From Iris pallida (taxonomy: Eukaryota > Streptophyta > Magnoliopsida > Asparagales > Iridaceae), in contig JANAVB010023997.1 of assembly GCA_029216955.1 (NCBI GenBank), forward strand, positions 62,001-126,000: DNA of 64,000 bases, in the 5' to 3' direction. Under the pieces are notes generated by a model. That model was not told where the DNA came from, did not search any database, and saw nothing but the letters and a program-made list of their open reading frames with translations. A program made the translations under genes and the position numbers. Positions 43,471 through 61,526 of this stretch are shown here, piece after piece. Within the stretch, counting starts at the first letter, position 1. Every line of letters begins with the position of its first letter.

Positions 43471-45320
43471 CTATAAAATTGTTTGCAGATGAAACTCTTG
43501 ATACCCATTTCTTGTAGGGTCCTGACATGTTAGTTTTGGTATCCATGCATAAACATTTAGATCTACTAACTTTCTGATTCTACATGCAGAGGATATATGA
43601 CCAATGAGGCCACAATAATGATATTTTGCATGTTGAGTGTTGAAAGTTGTGTGAGGTGCATGATTGGTAGGTTTTGGTTTTATAGTATAGAAAAATGCAT
43701 GCCTATTAGTCTTCTTGGGCATAGGTTTGGTATGGTTTGGTCTGACAGTATTTGGTTTGGGTGTGTTCCGATGATTCGGTAATTGACACGTGTTAGAATA
43801 GGAAGCAGCAACTTCAGGCCGTTTTTCTAAACTAATTTTCAACTTTTTGGAGATGTTATATAATCTAGTATAGTCAAATGTAAGTGTTTCCATTCTGACT
43901 TGTGCATACTGGAGATTCTTTCTTTCTTTAGATAGGTCTTCCTTTAGCTGAATGATAGTTTGGTCTTTTTATTCGGATGACTTGGTAGTCTCGTGTAATA
44001 ACAGATTAATAGAGGAAAGCTCACCAAACCCAATAGAGGAATCATTATTTCTAACATCAGCTAGTTGGTCGGTAAGTCTTCCTATCTCTCCTTTGTACTC
44101 TTTAAGTACCTTCTTATAGGTTTCATATTTACTACGCAATTTTCTGTAGTCATTTAACAGGTCACTGAAAGCCTCTCCTAATTGCTCAAAGGTAAAATCA
44201 TCATAAGGGTCAATCAGAGGATTAGTGGTTACCTGATCGCAAGCCATCAAGCATACATTTGCAGCGTCATCTGATTGTTCGTCTTCTGAGTCGCTGACTT
44301 CGCTCTCATGCCATATGCTTGTATTAGCGTATTTTCTTGATGTAGATCTCTTCAGGTAGCCTTTGTCATATTTGCTGCTTTTTCTTGTTGATGATGATGC
44401 TGTTGGACAATCTTTCTTCATATGTCCTTTCTTCTTACATCTGCAGCAAATAGGATCTTCCTCGTTGTTGTTGATGTTGCTATTGCTGTCTTTTGTTCTT
44501 CTGTTGAATCTCATGAACTTCTTGAATTTTCTTACCAGAAGAGCTTGATCATCAGAGTCAGAGTTGCTGTCGTCAGAATCATCTTCGACAGTTCTTTTAT
44601 GTTGAGCCTTGAAAGCGATCGACTTCTTTGACTTTTTCTTTGGCGTAGTATCTTCAAAGTCTTGAAGTTCCAACTCGTGAGTGAGTAGCTTACCCATGAG
44701 TGTTTCCAGAGACATTGTTGAGAGGCCGTTTCCTTCAATGATTGCTGTAGCCTTTGGAATCCAGTTCTTCGTGAGAGCTCGTATAAGTTTGCGAATCTTC
44801 TCATGGTTACTGTATTCCTTGCCTAATGAAGATAAAGGATTTACAATATCCAGGAATCTCGTAAACATCTAAGTGACGGATTCATTTGGCGTTGAACGTC
44901 TCGTATTCTTGAGTAAGTCTGCTGATCTTTGACTCATTGACTTGATTTGTTCCTTTGTGGGTTACTTCGAGAAGTTTCCATACTTCATTCAATGTTGTGT
45001 AAGTCGACACCCTGTTAAATTCAGTTCTGTCTAAAGTACAAAGTAAAGCGTTAATAGCACGTGCGTCAAGACTGGCCTTTTTTTTTCATCCTCAGTATAT
45101 TTATCATGGGGGTTTTCAACTAAAACTCCCTCAACAGTAATACGAGGAGGCTTTTTGTAGCCATCAACAACTATAGACTATAAGTCAAAATCAAGAGGTT
45201 TTAAGAAAAAACTCATCCGTGTTTTCCAATAAGTATAGTTTGTGCCGTCAAACAATGGAGGTCTGTTTGTGGCTTGGCCTTCACTTGTGAATTTCACAGT
45301 TGCTATGTGTAATGCTGTGA
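43471..45320 (-). pseudogene. gag: Copia C gag
   Basis: Begins about 45320 on the minus strand with TSEGQATNRPPLFDGTNYTY, the Copia gag (UBN2) start, with a TAG replacing a usual Trp (near 45183). After frame breaks around 45080-44870 it continues from 44868 (MFTRFLDIVNPLSSLGKEYS, then HEKIRKLIRALTKNW) to an intact zinc knuckle (CCRCKKKGHMKKDC), an acidic Ser/Asp region and a coiled coil (FTFEQLGEAFSDLLNDYRKL) that aligns with Copia N1. A stop near 43970 is followed by a last section (43893-43471) with a second knuckle whose first Cys is Tyr (YHYCGLIGHISSAC). It packages the element RNA in active relatives. Confidence 0.88.
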
Positions 45321-45373
45321 TCTATAAAATAATTAAATATAACTGCAGTTTTACCTTGCTTTACCTGTATAAT

Positions 45374-45389
45374 TCGCTCTGATACCAAT
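45374..45389 (-). promoter_or_regulatory. Copia C primer-binding site
   Basis: The minus strand reads ATTGGTATCAGAGCG immediately after the 5' LTR, complementary to initiator Met-tRNA. Confidence 0.9.
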
Positions 45390-46440
45390 TGTAGGAACGA
45401 AGTCGTAAAGCAGAATACTTTAGAGGGGGTGAATAGAGTAGGCAGCAGAATATTGCTAATTAAAAACTTGTTAGCAGTTAGATCACAGAAATAATATCAA
45501 TAATCACAAAGTAATAACTGTAAAGAAAAGAGATCAGAAGGCAAACGCAAACACAGAGATTTATACTGGTTTCCCTCTTGTGAGGACTAGTCCAGTCGGA
45601 AGAACTCTAGCTTCCAATTGAATCTACTATTGAAAAATCCTGCAAGTTTTCATACGAAGTCCTTGCAACTTCTACAGACGCAAGCTTTGATACGAAGAAC
45701 TCGACCAAATTCAGTTTTGAAGAGTCTTTCTTCAATCAAGCCTCTGATTACAATTTCTCTGAAATCTTCTAGAGTGTACCGTACCGACAAATTGACTAGA
45801 GAATTGTAACTGGCTTGGGATTTGAAAATATAAGCTTTTTAGAAAACTCTTTGGAAGAAACGTAAGCTTTAGAAGAGAAGAGATGAAAGTGAATGAGTGA
45901 TTTAAAATGATCAGAATTTCTCGCTATTTATAGTTTTTCCAAAGACAGAACTCTGACAGAATTCAGGCAAAATTCGGACAGAATTCAATATAACAAACCG
46001 CAACTGAAGGGAGACAAAGTTCAAAAACCAACATTCACATAACGTTCACCTTGGTCGAACTATGGCCGAGTTCTGTCAGGGTTGGTCAGGAATATTTTAA
46101 GAAAATATTTTTGGGGCTTTTTGAAATCCATCAGAAGCTTTTATAAATAAAAGATTTTTTCAAACATAGGTCAATTTTGAAAACGATTTCGGATAGCCTA
46201 TTTGCCAGTACGACTCGATGTACAATGTATTCCAAGACTCAATAAAAATAAAAATTACATTGCATAAAGAAATACAGTCTCGAGTGACAAATATAGCTTT
46301 GGTCTTGAACTGAGTAGATATCCAATCTTGATCAGTGTCGAATAGTCCAAAACGTCTTGAGTAAATATCTGAGTCCGTATATCGAAACAGAGTTTGATCA
46401 ATTATTAAAATCAGGTTTGACCATGACCAGTGGGCCAACC
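45390..46440 (-). repeat. Copia C 5' LTR
   Basis: 1051 bp, matching 36884-37937 with more differences than the Copia N1 pair shows. On the minus strand TATA box CTATAAATAG at 45933-45924, preceded by GAATTC/GAGTTC motif repeats. Its outer end reads CCAACC where the other copy has CCAACA. Confidence 0.93.
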
Positions 46441-47036
46441 AAATTATCTTGAGAATTAACAATAAATTATAAAATCTACTTAAATTCCACTTAAATTATA
46501 TTGATTTTTATTTACCTTTCAAATGGGTACATCCATCGATAATGAACAGATGCACCGACACGGACTTCGTATGCTAGATGAATCGGTAGATGCTCCATGC
46601 TATCGAAGAAATCCGGTAGAAATATTTTTTCTAACTTGCAAATTGTTAAGACAATCTTCTCCTCAAGTTCAAGCATATGTTGCATCGTCAACTTAGTTGA
46701 ATAAATATCCCTGAAGAATGTAGATAGCTCGGCCAACGGAACCCATACAGCAGAAGGCAACAACTCTCTCAAAGCAATAGACAGTAATCTTTCGATAAAC
46801 ACGTGGCTGTCGTGACTCTTTATTTCCGTTAGCTTGCGTTCATTGAGATCAACGCATCTAGACAAATTTGACACATAGTCGTCGAAAAATCTAAAAGTAG
46901 ATATCCACTTGCAGATTATTAATCTATCTTCCTTGCTCAATGTGTATTATGCTATCGGCTTAGTTAACTGTCCACCAGCTCTCCTTTGTATCAAATTTAG
47001 ATAAGGACGCTTGCATATCTCGACTATGTCTTATCT
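46441..47036 (-). pseudogene. TNP2-like CACTA transposase, DUF4218 part
   Basis: The minus strand from about 46965 reads YTLSKEDRLIICKWISTFRF, NLSRCVDLNERKLTEIKSHD, LLPSAVWVPLAELSTFFRDI and HLPIHLAYEVRVGASVHYRW, then MYPFER, ending at a GTAAAT splice donor at 46512. This is DUF4218, which follows the catalytic Transposase_21 domain in TNP2. A TAA stands at 46945 just before the conserved YTLSKE. The intron begun here holds the whole of Copia C and closes at 36874. Upstream of 47036 the gene is lost: family D LTR sequence starts at 47037. In intact elements this protein is the transposase that recognises and cuts the CACTA ends. Confidence 0.88.
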
Positions 47037-50000
47037 TGCTTTTGGTGTTCTACTAGTGTAACCCTAGAACCACTTAGCCTAGAGATTAACCATGACCATG
47101 GGGACCTAACCATGTGATTAGATTAGTTAATTACCACTTTTTAGGCTAAGGATATTTTGGTCATTTGTGATTTATTATTATTATTTTGAAGTTTGATTAA
47201 TTGATAATGTGCTAAGTGTTATATTAGGTCTTAACCTTAAATTGTCCTAACCTAGATTTTAGTCACAAGCCTAGATATTAGATTAGAAGCTTCCATCACA
47301 TGACAATGTTAGGAATATCTAGATATTAAGTTAAAAGTAGGATATTTGTTAAGGTTAGATATTTAGCGTGGGCCTTTACCTAGAAGGCCTTGAATTATAT
47401 AGGTAGAGGCCTCTCACTTAGAACTAAATCCTAACCCTAGAGACAAACCCCTTGGCTGCCATGAGAAGCCTCTCCCCCTATATAAACACATGTTAGCCTC
47501 CTTTGCCTCTTTTCGTTGCCTCCTTAAACCCTAATTTGTGTTCTTTCCCAAAATCACCCCTTTCTCCAATCAACTCCAAATTGATCCCAATCTTTTGCAA
47601 CAAACTCCACTACTATAGAAGATGCCATTGGTGGATAGCTAGCAAGGATTTGGAGCAAGTTGACCATAGGAAGTAGAGGGATTTGGCTCTCAAGTACAAT
47701 TTTATTAAGATTCTAACTCTTAATAGGTAATGGCTTCTAAAGCTATTAATATTCCGATTTCTCTTCATAGATGCATTCATTTAGGGTCCCCCTAAATATA
47801 GGTCAAGTTTGGTAGAATTTCATGCCTATTTGATGTGTATTGTAGGCGTGTCGAATTATAGTGTAAAGTATTTGGTGAAATGTCACATAGAAATGAATGT
47901 TAATGTTTTTCATAACTAATTGCATGATTTTGTAGCTAATTATTTGTAGGTCACATGTCCTAAACTATGAGCATGATTTGACACTGCTTTCGTATCCAAA
48001 TTGGACACGGGGACACAATACGAGGTCTGTGGTACATTCCCTCTACCCGACACCTCGTGCTCACTGTACAGGATACGAGATTTTTGGCACGAGGGTCAGG
48101 GCAAGGTCTGACACTGTGCTCCCAAAATTTGGGAGGATATAGTGGAGTATTCGAGGAGTTATTCCTCTCAGATGGGTCATACAGCACACACACACACGTG
48201 TACAGATGAGCCACTGATACATGGTTCAACACGACACTACACACAGCTTGGACACATGTCAGGGTATTTGACATGAAGCGCTATAACCCAACTACCTTAG
48301 GACATGACCACGAGACACGACACTGCACGTGTCTTGCGCTACACCACTCGACACACCCCACACGCATACACTGCTGTACAGTTCTCTGACACTCGTGTTT
48401 GACACGACTTGGACACATTTTAGGACACTTGGGTGGACAATGGGTTGACACATTCGACACACTTAGTTGCAGAAACTTTTCTCATTTTCCAGTTTGTATT
48501 GGTTTAGGTTTTCGAAAGGGGAATGTCTGATACCTTGATGCATTTACCTGGGTTTTGGAGTTGGGACTCATTTATGTGGTTTTGGATGTTCAAGTGATGC
48601 AAGGTAATTTACTGACCTAGGTTTTGTGCATTTATTGACCTAGGTTTAGTAGAGGGGAATTTTTGTTAAGCAACTTCAGTAGAGGGATGTTATGGGTGTG
48701 TTTCTATGTGAGTCAGGTCCAGAAATAAGAGAAAATAGGTTCAGATAATTAGAGCAGTAGTAACAGTAGGACAGGTGTAGGAGAGGAGGTTCAGGTTCAG
48801 TAAGGAGTGGGGGTTTGGCAGGCCATGGGTGGCCTGTTGGCCTTGGCATGTGCACTGCATGCATGAGTGGTTCTGACCACTTGGGGTTCCATATATAGGT
48901 ATTATTTGAAATGTTAGAAGAGTGTAGTGTTGGTTAGAATCCTAGATTAGTTCATATATTGATGATGAGTTAGTGTCATTTGTGTTAGTATATGTTAGGG
49001 TATGAGAGCATGTATAGCATCCTACTAGCTAAGGTATAGGCTAATACCTCAGATTCTAGGTAGATGGATTTACCTAGTAGCCTAAGGTTAGATTTTTACC
49101 ACTCTAGAGTCTAAGGTCGTGTTACCAAGGGTAGATTGGTATAGTATATACATAGGTGTCTACTTGTATAGGGTGACATATGATAGGCTACAAGGTGTAT
49201 AGGTTGGATGTGGGTTGAAATAGGTTAACTAGGCCTAGATTGGACCATGTTGCCAATGGTTGACCAATTGACTTCTTGACCTTGAATTAGCCTAGTTGAC
49301 CATAGATAGTTGACTTGGCTCTTAGTTTGACTTAGTTGACTAAGAAGGTTGACCAGAGTTGACCAAGAGTTGACTTTGACCTAGATTGAACTAGAATAAT
49401 GTAGATTGCATTGTAAACTTCAATTATTTCATATTAAACACATTATAACCTGTATTGCTCTAATTAGGACGTTGTGACTCTGGTCCGGACATCTGTATTT
49501 CATCAATCTTTCAGGGTATCAGGCGAGTACATTCTCTGATAGTTCTTTAATTTACTTGTTGATTACTGTATTTCAGTTCTAGTTAGTTCTATTTGATTCT
49601 TGTTACAAACACATATTGGTATTTCTAGATTCATGTATGCGACACATACCTTACTGTCTGGCCTCTATTTTTTAATCACCACTGGAATCACCTTAGAAAC
49701 ATCTATTGGCATCATCATGTTCTGGCTGGACTTGTATTTACTTTCGAGTTGGTTTATGGATTCACTTATACTTGTCGGATGGAAAAATATTTGAGTAAGA
49801 CATGTAGACATTTCTCAAATGCTGGAAGCACCCTTTTGCTGGAATAAACTAGAAGAATAGCCATCCCTCACTTGATCAGTGTACGATGTGCCGGATTTAC
49901 CTATAGCCGTTTACATGTCGATCTCCGTATTTTAAAACACACTTGTTAGTGTCATGTTTAGGACTCACCCTGGAATTATTGATCTTGTACTGGACTCACA

Positions 50001-50712
50001 CTGGGATCACACTTGACTTACATTGTACTGTTTAGACTTATATCATGTTACTCTAGTTCAGCTGGCTTTTATTTACAGTCATGATTGCCATGATCTTCTG
50101 TTTCGTTACATTACTTCTCTTATACTTTAACTGTTGCTCTACATCATTACTTGTATAAAACTTCCATGTTCATCAATATAACTGATTTATAGTCTTTGTC
50201 ATTTACTTGGGATTTCTAGATGAGTTGTACTCGTTCTAATTCTGACTGGATACGTTGACAAAATATTACAGATGATTGCCTCGAGGACATTTGCCCTACT
50301 TGCTATGGATCCGGAGATGGATTAGCTACCTTTGGCCCTAATTCTCATGAGTGATCCGGAGATTAGCTAGTAGACTTGTTTAGATTTTATGTTTAAAACT
50401 TGAATTGTAATAACTTGAGATATTGAGTTTGTATTTGAATTTGTTTGAGATATTATTATTTTGTAGTTTTACTTGTTGTTGTTTAGTCTTAGTTATAAAC
50501 TACTGTGTTATCTTATCGTGCTTAGACTGTGATTGAGCTTCATTATATCTATACTTGTCCTCTGTTCGGAGTTAAGATTATAACAAGTACATTCTATAAT
50601 TGCGTGAGTTGTTGTTTAGATAGAGACCTAGTACATCATTCTACCACCGATTCTGCAACGTAGGTTGGGCACTTACGCACTTCTACCCTTAAACTGGGTG
50701 CAGATCGTGACA
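47037..50712 (+). repeat. Gypsy family D 5' LTR (copy 2)
   Basis: About 3.7 kb, matching 272-2199 up to 48947 and continuing to CGTGACA at 50712, where the post-LTR segment shared with gypsy A and B begins. TATA-like CTATATAAAC at 47479-47488; GACAC cluster about 47995-48470; a dense TTGAC cluster at 49260-49381. The left limit is where similarity with copy 1 starts; a true LTR end is not certain. No gene is seen in it. Confidence 0.82.
49260..49381 (+). promoter_or_regulatory. TTGAC (W-box) cluster in LTR D
   Basis: Eleven TTGACC or TTGACT motifs in 122 bp, all on the plus strand. TTGAC(C/T) is the W-box bound by WRKY transcription factors. The position is within the LTR but well downstream of the putative TATA box, so it could act as an internal enhancer or be a simple repeat remnant. 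Confidence 0.55.
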
Positions 50713-50985
50713 CATTTTTAGTGGTAGCCCATGCAGGTCGAGAGTTATATTAGTATGATATCGTGGTAGTACGATGACTTAGTTTTACTGCTGCGAGCCT
50801 GCGAGAGGAATTAAGAAATATGCTTTAGCGGAGAGGTACTCAATCACAGTTAGAAAAAAATTCTGATCTAATTCCTGCCATCTATACATTTTTGCTAATA
50901 ATTGCCTTCTTTGAAATAAAATTTCCTCCTTTGATGATATCGATTCCTACTCAGTATTGATTTCCTTATTTGATCTGTCTTCAGG
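50713..50985 (+). promoter_or_regulatory. Gypsy D leader with intron-like limits
   Basis: TTTTTAGTGGTAGCCC then ATGCAGGTC follows the LTR. The donor-like CAG/GT is at 50736/50737, and a pyrimidine tract ending GTCTTCAG at 50984 comes one base before the gag ATG. The interval is 248 nt. Confidence 0.5.
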
Positions 50986-52080
50986 ATGGTGGAGACACGA
51001 TCGCATCGCTTTATCCAGCAGATGCTGCTGAGAGGTCTGCCACCTCTCGTCCAATCCAGACAGATGCTGGATCCGTAGCACCTCCTATTTCTGCTCATGT
51101 AGGAGCGTCAGCAGCTTTTGGGGGTACTCCTCCACCTGTTCAGAGGCCTACCCCGGTGACTCAGGACGTGCTTCCGCCACCACCTCAGGGGACAGTTGAC
51201 ATCGTACAGTTCTTTGCCTTCTTCCAAGAGATGATGGAGGCTCAACAGAGCTAGTCGACAGATATGAGGCAGGGCATCGTCAATGCCCATCAGCTGGACA
51301 TGACAATAGTAGAGAGGGTGACCGCCCAGCTGCAGGGAGGTCAGATACAGGTGTATTACCAACCGAGGATCCCGAACATTCAGAACTTTTAGAAGATGTA
51401 GCCGAGGGACTTCCGAGGTACATAGGGTATCCTATATGCTGACGAATGGATCGAGCATATAGAGGAGATCTTTCGCCTAGCACTGATACCAGTTGGGATC
51501 CAGATAGAGGCAACATGAAGCTAGATGTAGGACCTTGCCCGAACATGGTACCAGACCGATCCTAGAGTTGGTACGGAGGGGCAGACGTAGAAATCTTTCA
51601 AGAAGCTCTTCAAGAAGAAGTTCTTCTCCGACACAGCACTTGGCGCACTGGAGACGCAGTTCGAGAGTCTGGTTCAGTGGAACCGGACTGTCGAGGAGTA
51701 TGCTGGAGAGTTCTGCCGTCTTGGCAGATTTGTAGAGGGCCATAACGAGTCGGCAAAGGCTAGGTGGTTCCGGAAGGGATGGTTAAGGAAGTCAAGTCTT
51801 TGACCAAGAGCGACAGAGATGCCACCTTCGAACAGATCTTAGCAGCAGCCATGGCAGGAGAGGGTGACTTGGAGCTCAAGTCCAAGAGGGGCTGAGATGA
51901 TTTAGGAGGGGCTAATAGGAGTGGGAAGCGCCCTTTTGTGCAGAAGGTAGCACACCAGCCGCAGCAGATACAGGCACCAGCTAGAGTTCAGCAGGTGCAG
52001 CATCAGTATCGGGGTCAAGACCCAAAGATGATCAGTTGTTCCTACTACAAGAGATATGGTTTATGTTAACAAGGCATTAA
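50986..52080 (+). pseudogene. gag: Gypsy D gag fragment
   Basis: Starts ATGGTGGAG (MVETRSHRFIQ), then an early frame change to a Pro/Ser/Ala-rich N-terminus (PPVQRPTPVTQDVLPPPPQG). The Retrotrans_gag core follows with many stops: YADEWIEHIEEIF (about 51440), DLARTWYQTDP, KKFFSDTALGALETQFESLV, then NRTVEEYAGEFCRLGRFVEG. Nearly all stops are TAG at positions where Gln or Trp would be expected; one is TGA. A frameshift near 51780 and a decayed zinc knuckle (CSYYKRYGLC near 52040) precede an abrupt end at 52081, where LTR-like sequence E1 begins. No pol is present to the right, so gypsy D is truncated. Confidence 0.8.
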
Positions 52081-54537
52081 TGTAACGCCCCAGTCCTAAA
52101 ATACTTAGGACCGAGTACGTATGCATGCCAGCTGCACATATACGAAGAATACTCTAATATATGGAATCCTCGTATACGCACATAAGCTGTATATATAAAA
52201 TAATGACAGGCCAGAATATAATAATAATCTAATCTCATCGCAGCTCAACATAGAAGATATAAGAGTCTAAATAAATAATATAGCAAAGAGATAGCCGGGT
52301 GGACATAGCCACTCCAAACAACTATAAAAATAGTCTCAAATGATCGGAGTCCAACCTCCGTAAAATAGAAAGAAAAGAGATATAAAAGATGTCTACTAAA
52401 CGTCTTAATAAATAAATAGACTAGAACTCAGCATGAGATGCCTCGTCATCAATGTTTGAAGGATCCAGTGCTGCTCCATACTCCTGCGGGAAATCGTCTA
52501 ACCCTGGAGAGATAACCAGATCCTCAGAGGGACATAACAAGATAGAAGAAAACACCATGCCATATAAACTGTGATATATAATAGAGAGTAAAAGGGAATA
52601 CATGCAATAGGGTTCCTAACCATTCTACTGTGAATATGCAGTTGAGATACAATCCTTCGACGCATGAGCCCTTGCTGATAATAGGATCCGGGATAGTCCC
52701 CTTTTGGGCACCAATGACCAAGCGCATAAAGTTCAAGAATGTCAGTGGCCAACCTGAGTGAATAATCATACCCGTATCTCCGCGGAGCTTCCGGGTTACA
52801 AGAAAAAGTGTAATAGAAGCCCATACGTCAGGTATTGTTCTCCCCATCCAATGTCTAGTATTTTTATCTCCATGACTAATATGAACCTCTAGTAACTGCC
52901 AAGTCTACTAATATACAATTCTATTGGCAGTTACTCCTATCCGTCGCACGCCTCAGACGTATCGGTGGCCAGCCGACTGCGCGAGTATGTGTCCTATATA
53001 TGACTTACAACACGTGATAAAACAAATATCAAGGCCGTATGAGATATACCAATACCTCATCATCAATGGGTGGTCACTAGGCTAAGTCAATGCAAGAAAA
53101 ATAACAAAAACAAGTAAAAACGACCGATAGGGTCGCTTACACCCAAGTGTGACTTGGACGCACAGTGATATAATACTAAAAATAGATATGTAATGCTGAA
53201 TATAAATAAATAAAATTAAGAATAAGTAAATCACAGAGTAATGTGGCAAGGTATCTTGCCTGGCGATACGGAAATGGCAATCCAACGACCAAGTACGTCA
53301 GCAATAAAATCCCAAAATCCACGAACGACTTCGAATGTTGAAACAAACATCAAGAACATTCCCGATGTAAAAGATATATCTAGGAAATGCCTGTCCGAAA
53401 GTCCGATTCTGGAACAGGACAAAATTGTATTTTCGGATCAAAACGATATCCGCTGTTGGACTCGTTTTACACCGAAACGTGTGCCAATGTTTATGGTCTC
53501 TAAAGTCGTCAAACTACATATCTACAGGTCCGGTTTGAGGAGATGAACCCAACCGTATATCCAAATTTGGATTCCGACAGGCCATGTATAATTTCGTCCG
53601 TTGGATCGGGTCACGGGCCCGCCAAATAGGCGTTCCGGTCGACCTTTTCAGAATCGGACCAAACTTGGCACACAGGACCAAATTTTTTATACGATCCTAC
53701 TGCCGCAAGTTTTGTCTCGATACGACAAACGTACACGAAGTTATGGCCAAGTTTGCAAAAGGTCGATACGGGGGTATCTCGACGGATACACACTGATTTC
53801 GTCGTGCCTACGCAACAAAATCGAGTTCTGTCAGTTCCCATACGTCGACAAAATCTATATGTGCCTTTAGATGAGTACAGTTCGTGACCAGGTAGCCCAA
53901 TTTGTCGGGGCGCACGCCGTATCGGAAGGAAACTCTAAAATTTTACAGTGTTAAACACAGTTTTTCGTAATTTTCAACAAGGAATAACTTTCTATATATT
54001 TAACAAAATCACAATCTACAAGTTGGATTTTACTCTCGTAGATGTTGTCTTCGACTGTTAGAAATTAGAATTCAAAAACTGACATCAGGTCGGCCATGGG
54101 TGGCCTTCCAAGTTGCGGTTTGGGGCTGCCTCTATGCTCTATTTTTCAATAATTTTTTGGGCAACTTTGCTTCAATCTTTCGAGCAAATCCCTAGGTTTT
54201 ACCAGATTCTAATTGAAGGGATTTGAAGGGTTCATATAGGCTTTACAAAGGACTTCGAAGAATCGAAAACGATCAAGCGGAGTAAAAGATATACATGCCA
54301 AAAATTGAGTATCTGTCTGCTTGATTAGAGCGGCTGCTCTGTTCGCGGTCAGGTCGGGGCTGCTGGCGGCGACCCTGCGGTGGTGCGACGGCGGCTGCAG
54401 GTGGTCAGAGGTATGCGCCTAGTGCTGGTGAGGTCGGGGGTCGATGGGTTTTGGCTGCGGCGTAGATTCGAGAAGGAATTTTGGGTCCAGTTTGAGGTCT
54501 GCTTCGATTTGCATATAAATACTCACTGCTCGATTTT

Positions 54538-59896
<5,359 letters not shown>

Positions 59897-59986
59897 ACAT
59901 CCTACCCAACTTAAAAGAAATTTCGTCCATGAAATTAAAATCTAACGTCGGGGGGTATGCAATGCAGTACGAAATTTTAATGGGGA

Positions 59987-61410
59987 CTAAAGTATGAATG
60001 TCGTACCTTGGTTTTCGAATAAATGCGGGTAACGATCCCGAATGTCGTCCTCGCGCTCCCAAGTAGACTCTCCTGGTGAGTGATGCTTCCATGCCACGTG
60101 AACCAATGGTATAGACTGATTTTGTAACACCTTCACCCGGCGATCAAGGATGCCACCCGGTTGCTCTTGGTATGACAAGCTCGGTCCAACAGTGATCTCT
60201 GAGTGATCGAGCACATGACTGCTGTCTGCCATATACCTCCTCAGCTGAGACACGTGAAAATGTCATGTACTCCCTCTAACGACGGTGGCAATGACAATCT
60301 GTAGACAACCTCTCCAACACGTTCTAAGACATCAAAAGGACCGATGTATCTTGGACTCAACTTGCCATGTCTTCCGAATCGATTCGTGCCTCTAGTGGGA
60401 GATATCTTCAAGAAAATATGGTCGCCTTCCTCGAACTCCAAGGGTCAACGACGATTATCTGCCCACTGCTTTTGTCGATCCTGCGCTGCGCGCAAGTGGT
60501 CCTGTATCTTCTTCACCTTCTCCACTATGCTCAAAACCAACTCGGGACCCAATATATGTCGCTCTTCGATGTCGCTCCAACAAACAGGAGATCGACACTT
60601 CCTTTCATACAATACCTCAAACGGAACCGTCTGAATGCTCGCTTGATAGCTATTATTGTAGAAAAACTCTACAAGATGAAGGTGGTCTTCTCATGATCCG
60701 CCAAAATCAAGCATACACGCTCTCAACATATCCTCTAGTGTCTGAATAGTATGCTCTGACTGGTCGTCTGTCTGCGGATGGTATGTCGTGCTAAACTTCA
60801 AAGCGTACCCAAACTGTCTTGCATAATTCTCAAAAAATGCAAGGTGAATCTCGAGTCACGATCCGACACGATGCTAACAGGTACACCGTGTAGCTTTACT
60901 ATTTACTTCATATACATATCCGCCAAAACTTCTGTGGACTGTCCCACTCTAAAAAGTAAAAAATTGGCTGACTTGGTAAGCCTATCAACAATCACCCATA
61001 CCGCATCACGTCCACTAGGACTCCGAAGAAATTCTGTGACGAAGTCCATAGTAATGTGCTCCCACTTCCACTCGGGAAAGGGTAGCGGTTGTAATAATTC
61101 GACCGTCCTCTGGTGCTCTGCCTTCACTTATTGGCATACCAAACACTTGGCCAAGAAACGAGCTATCTCCCACTTCATTCCGTGCCACCAATAATACTAT
61201 CGTAAGTCCCGGTACATCTTAGTTCCTCCGGGATGTATAGAGTAAGTCGAACTGTGTGCTTCCATCATCAACTCCTGCTGTAACTCTCCATTAGGAACAT
61301 AAATATGATCACCACATCGCAATGTCCCATCGGGATGAATCCTCAATCCCGTCTGCTCTCCTGCTTTGGTCCTCTCTCAAAGCCATCAAAATCTAGCATC
61401 CGTGGTTAAT
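59987..61410 (-). pseudogene. pol: Gypsy F integrase
   Basis: From about 61280 the zinc region precedes a TAA in place of a Gln codon (near 61128); MKAEHQRTVELLQPLPFPEW and MDFVTEFLRSPSGRDAVWVI begin the catalytic core (61127-60903). After stops around 60900-60680 fragments of the later core are seen, then EEGDHIFLKISPTRGTNRFG and LSPRYIGPFDVLERVGEVVY (60441-60241), a frameshift near 60245, and MSQLRRYMADSSHVLDHSEI to a chromodomain-like tail (ILDRRVKVLQNQSIPLVHVA, PHLFEN) ending near 59987. It would integrate the cDNA in an intact element; here it is dead. Confidence 0.85.
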
Positions 61411-61526
61411 GTTGCTTTGATCCTCTCTACTAGCGATGATTGCACTTGGAGATTAGCTAATACGCCATCCGCTCCAGACAATACTACTTCTATAGCAAGC
61501 TGCTGCAAGTCTCCAATCAACTCCAT

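Larger units (their letters stand above)
36884..46440 (-). mobile_element. Copia C: Sirevirus-like LTR retrotransposon with an extra ORF
   Basis: Minus-strand element with LTRs at 36884-37937 and 45390-46440, bordered by AAATT at 36879-36883 and 46441-46445. In element order: initiator Met-tRNA primer site, gag with a CCHC and coiled coil, pol in Copia order (protease, integrase, RT, RNase H), the structured motif, an LTR-like promoter block, an additional ORF, and polypurine tracts. A long gag, an ORF after pol and repeated polypurine tracts are Sirevirus traits. It lies in an intron of the CACTA TNP2-like gene, with its left end 10 bp from the 3' splice site. Several stops and frameshifts make it inactive. 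Confidence 0.92.
2200..47036 (-). mobile_element. CACTA (En/Spm) DNA transposon, truncated and filled with insertions
   Basis: The element begins at 2200 with CACTACTAAAATAC, the terminal signature of CACTA transposons. It is preceded by TTA (2197-2199), which would be the 3-bp target duplication. Subterminal TTAGCGACGG repeats fill 2215-2860. Reading on the minus strand it carries a TNP2-like transposase gene (47036 to 35455) and then a TNPA-like gene (24495 to 3201), the usual CACTA order, so 2200 is the 3' terminus. The 5' terminus and the catalytic Transposase_21 domain are missing; the element stops at 47036 against an LTR. Removing gypsy A, gypsy B and Copia C leaves roughly 5 kb. It cannot transpose on its own. 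Confidence 0.88.

Noticed and set aside
49600..49794. Small hydrophobic ORF in LTR D
   Set aside because: No homology recognised, no conserved neighbours, and it lies in noncoding LTR sequence; a chance frame.
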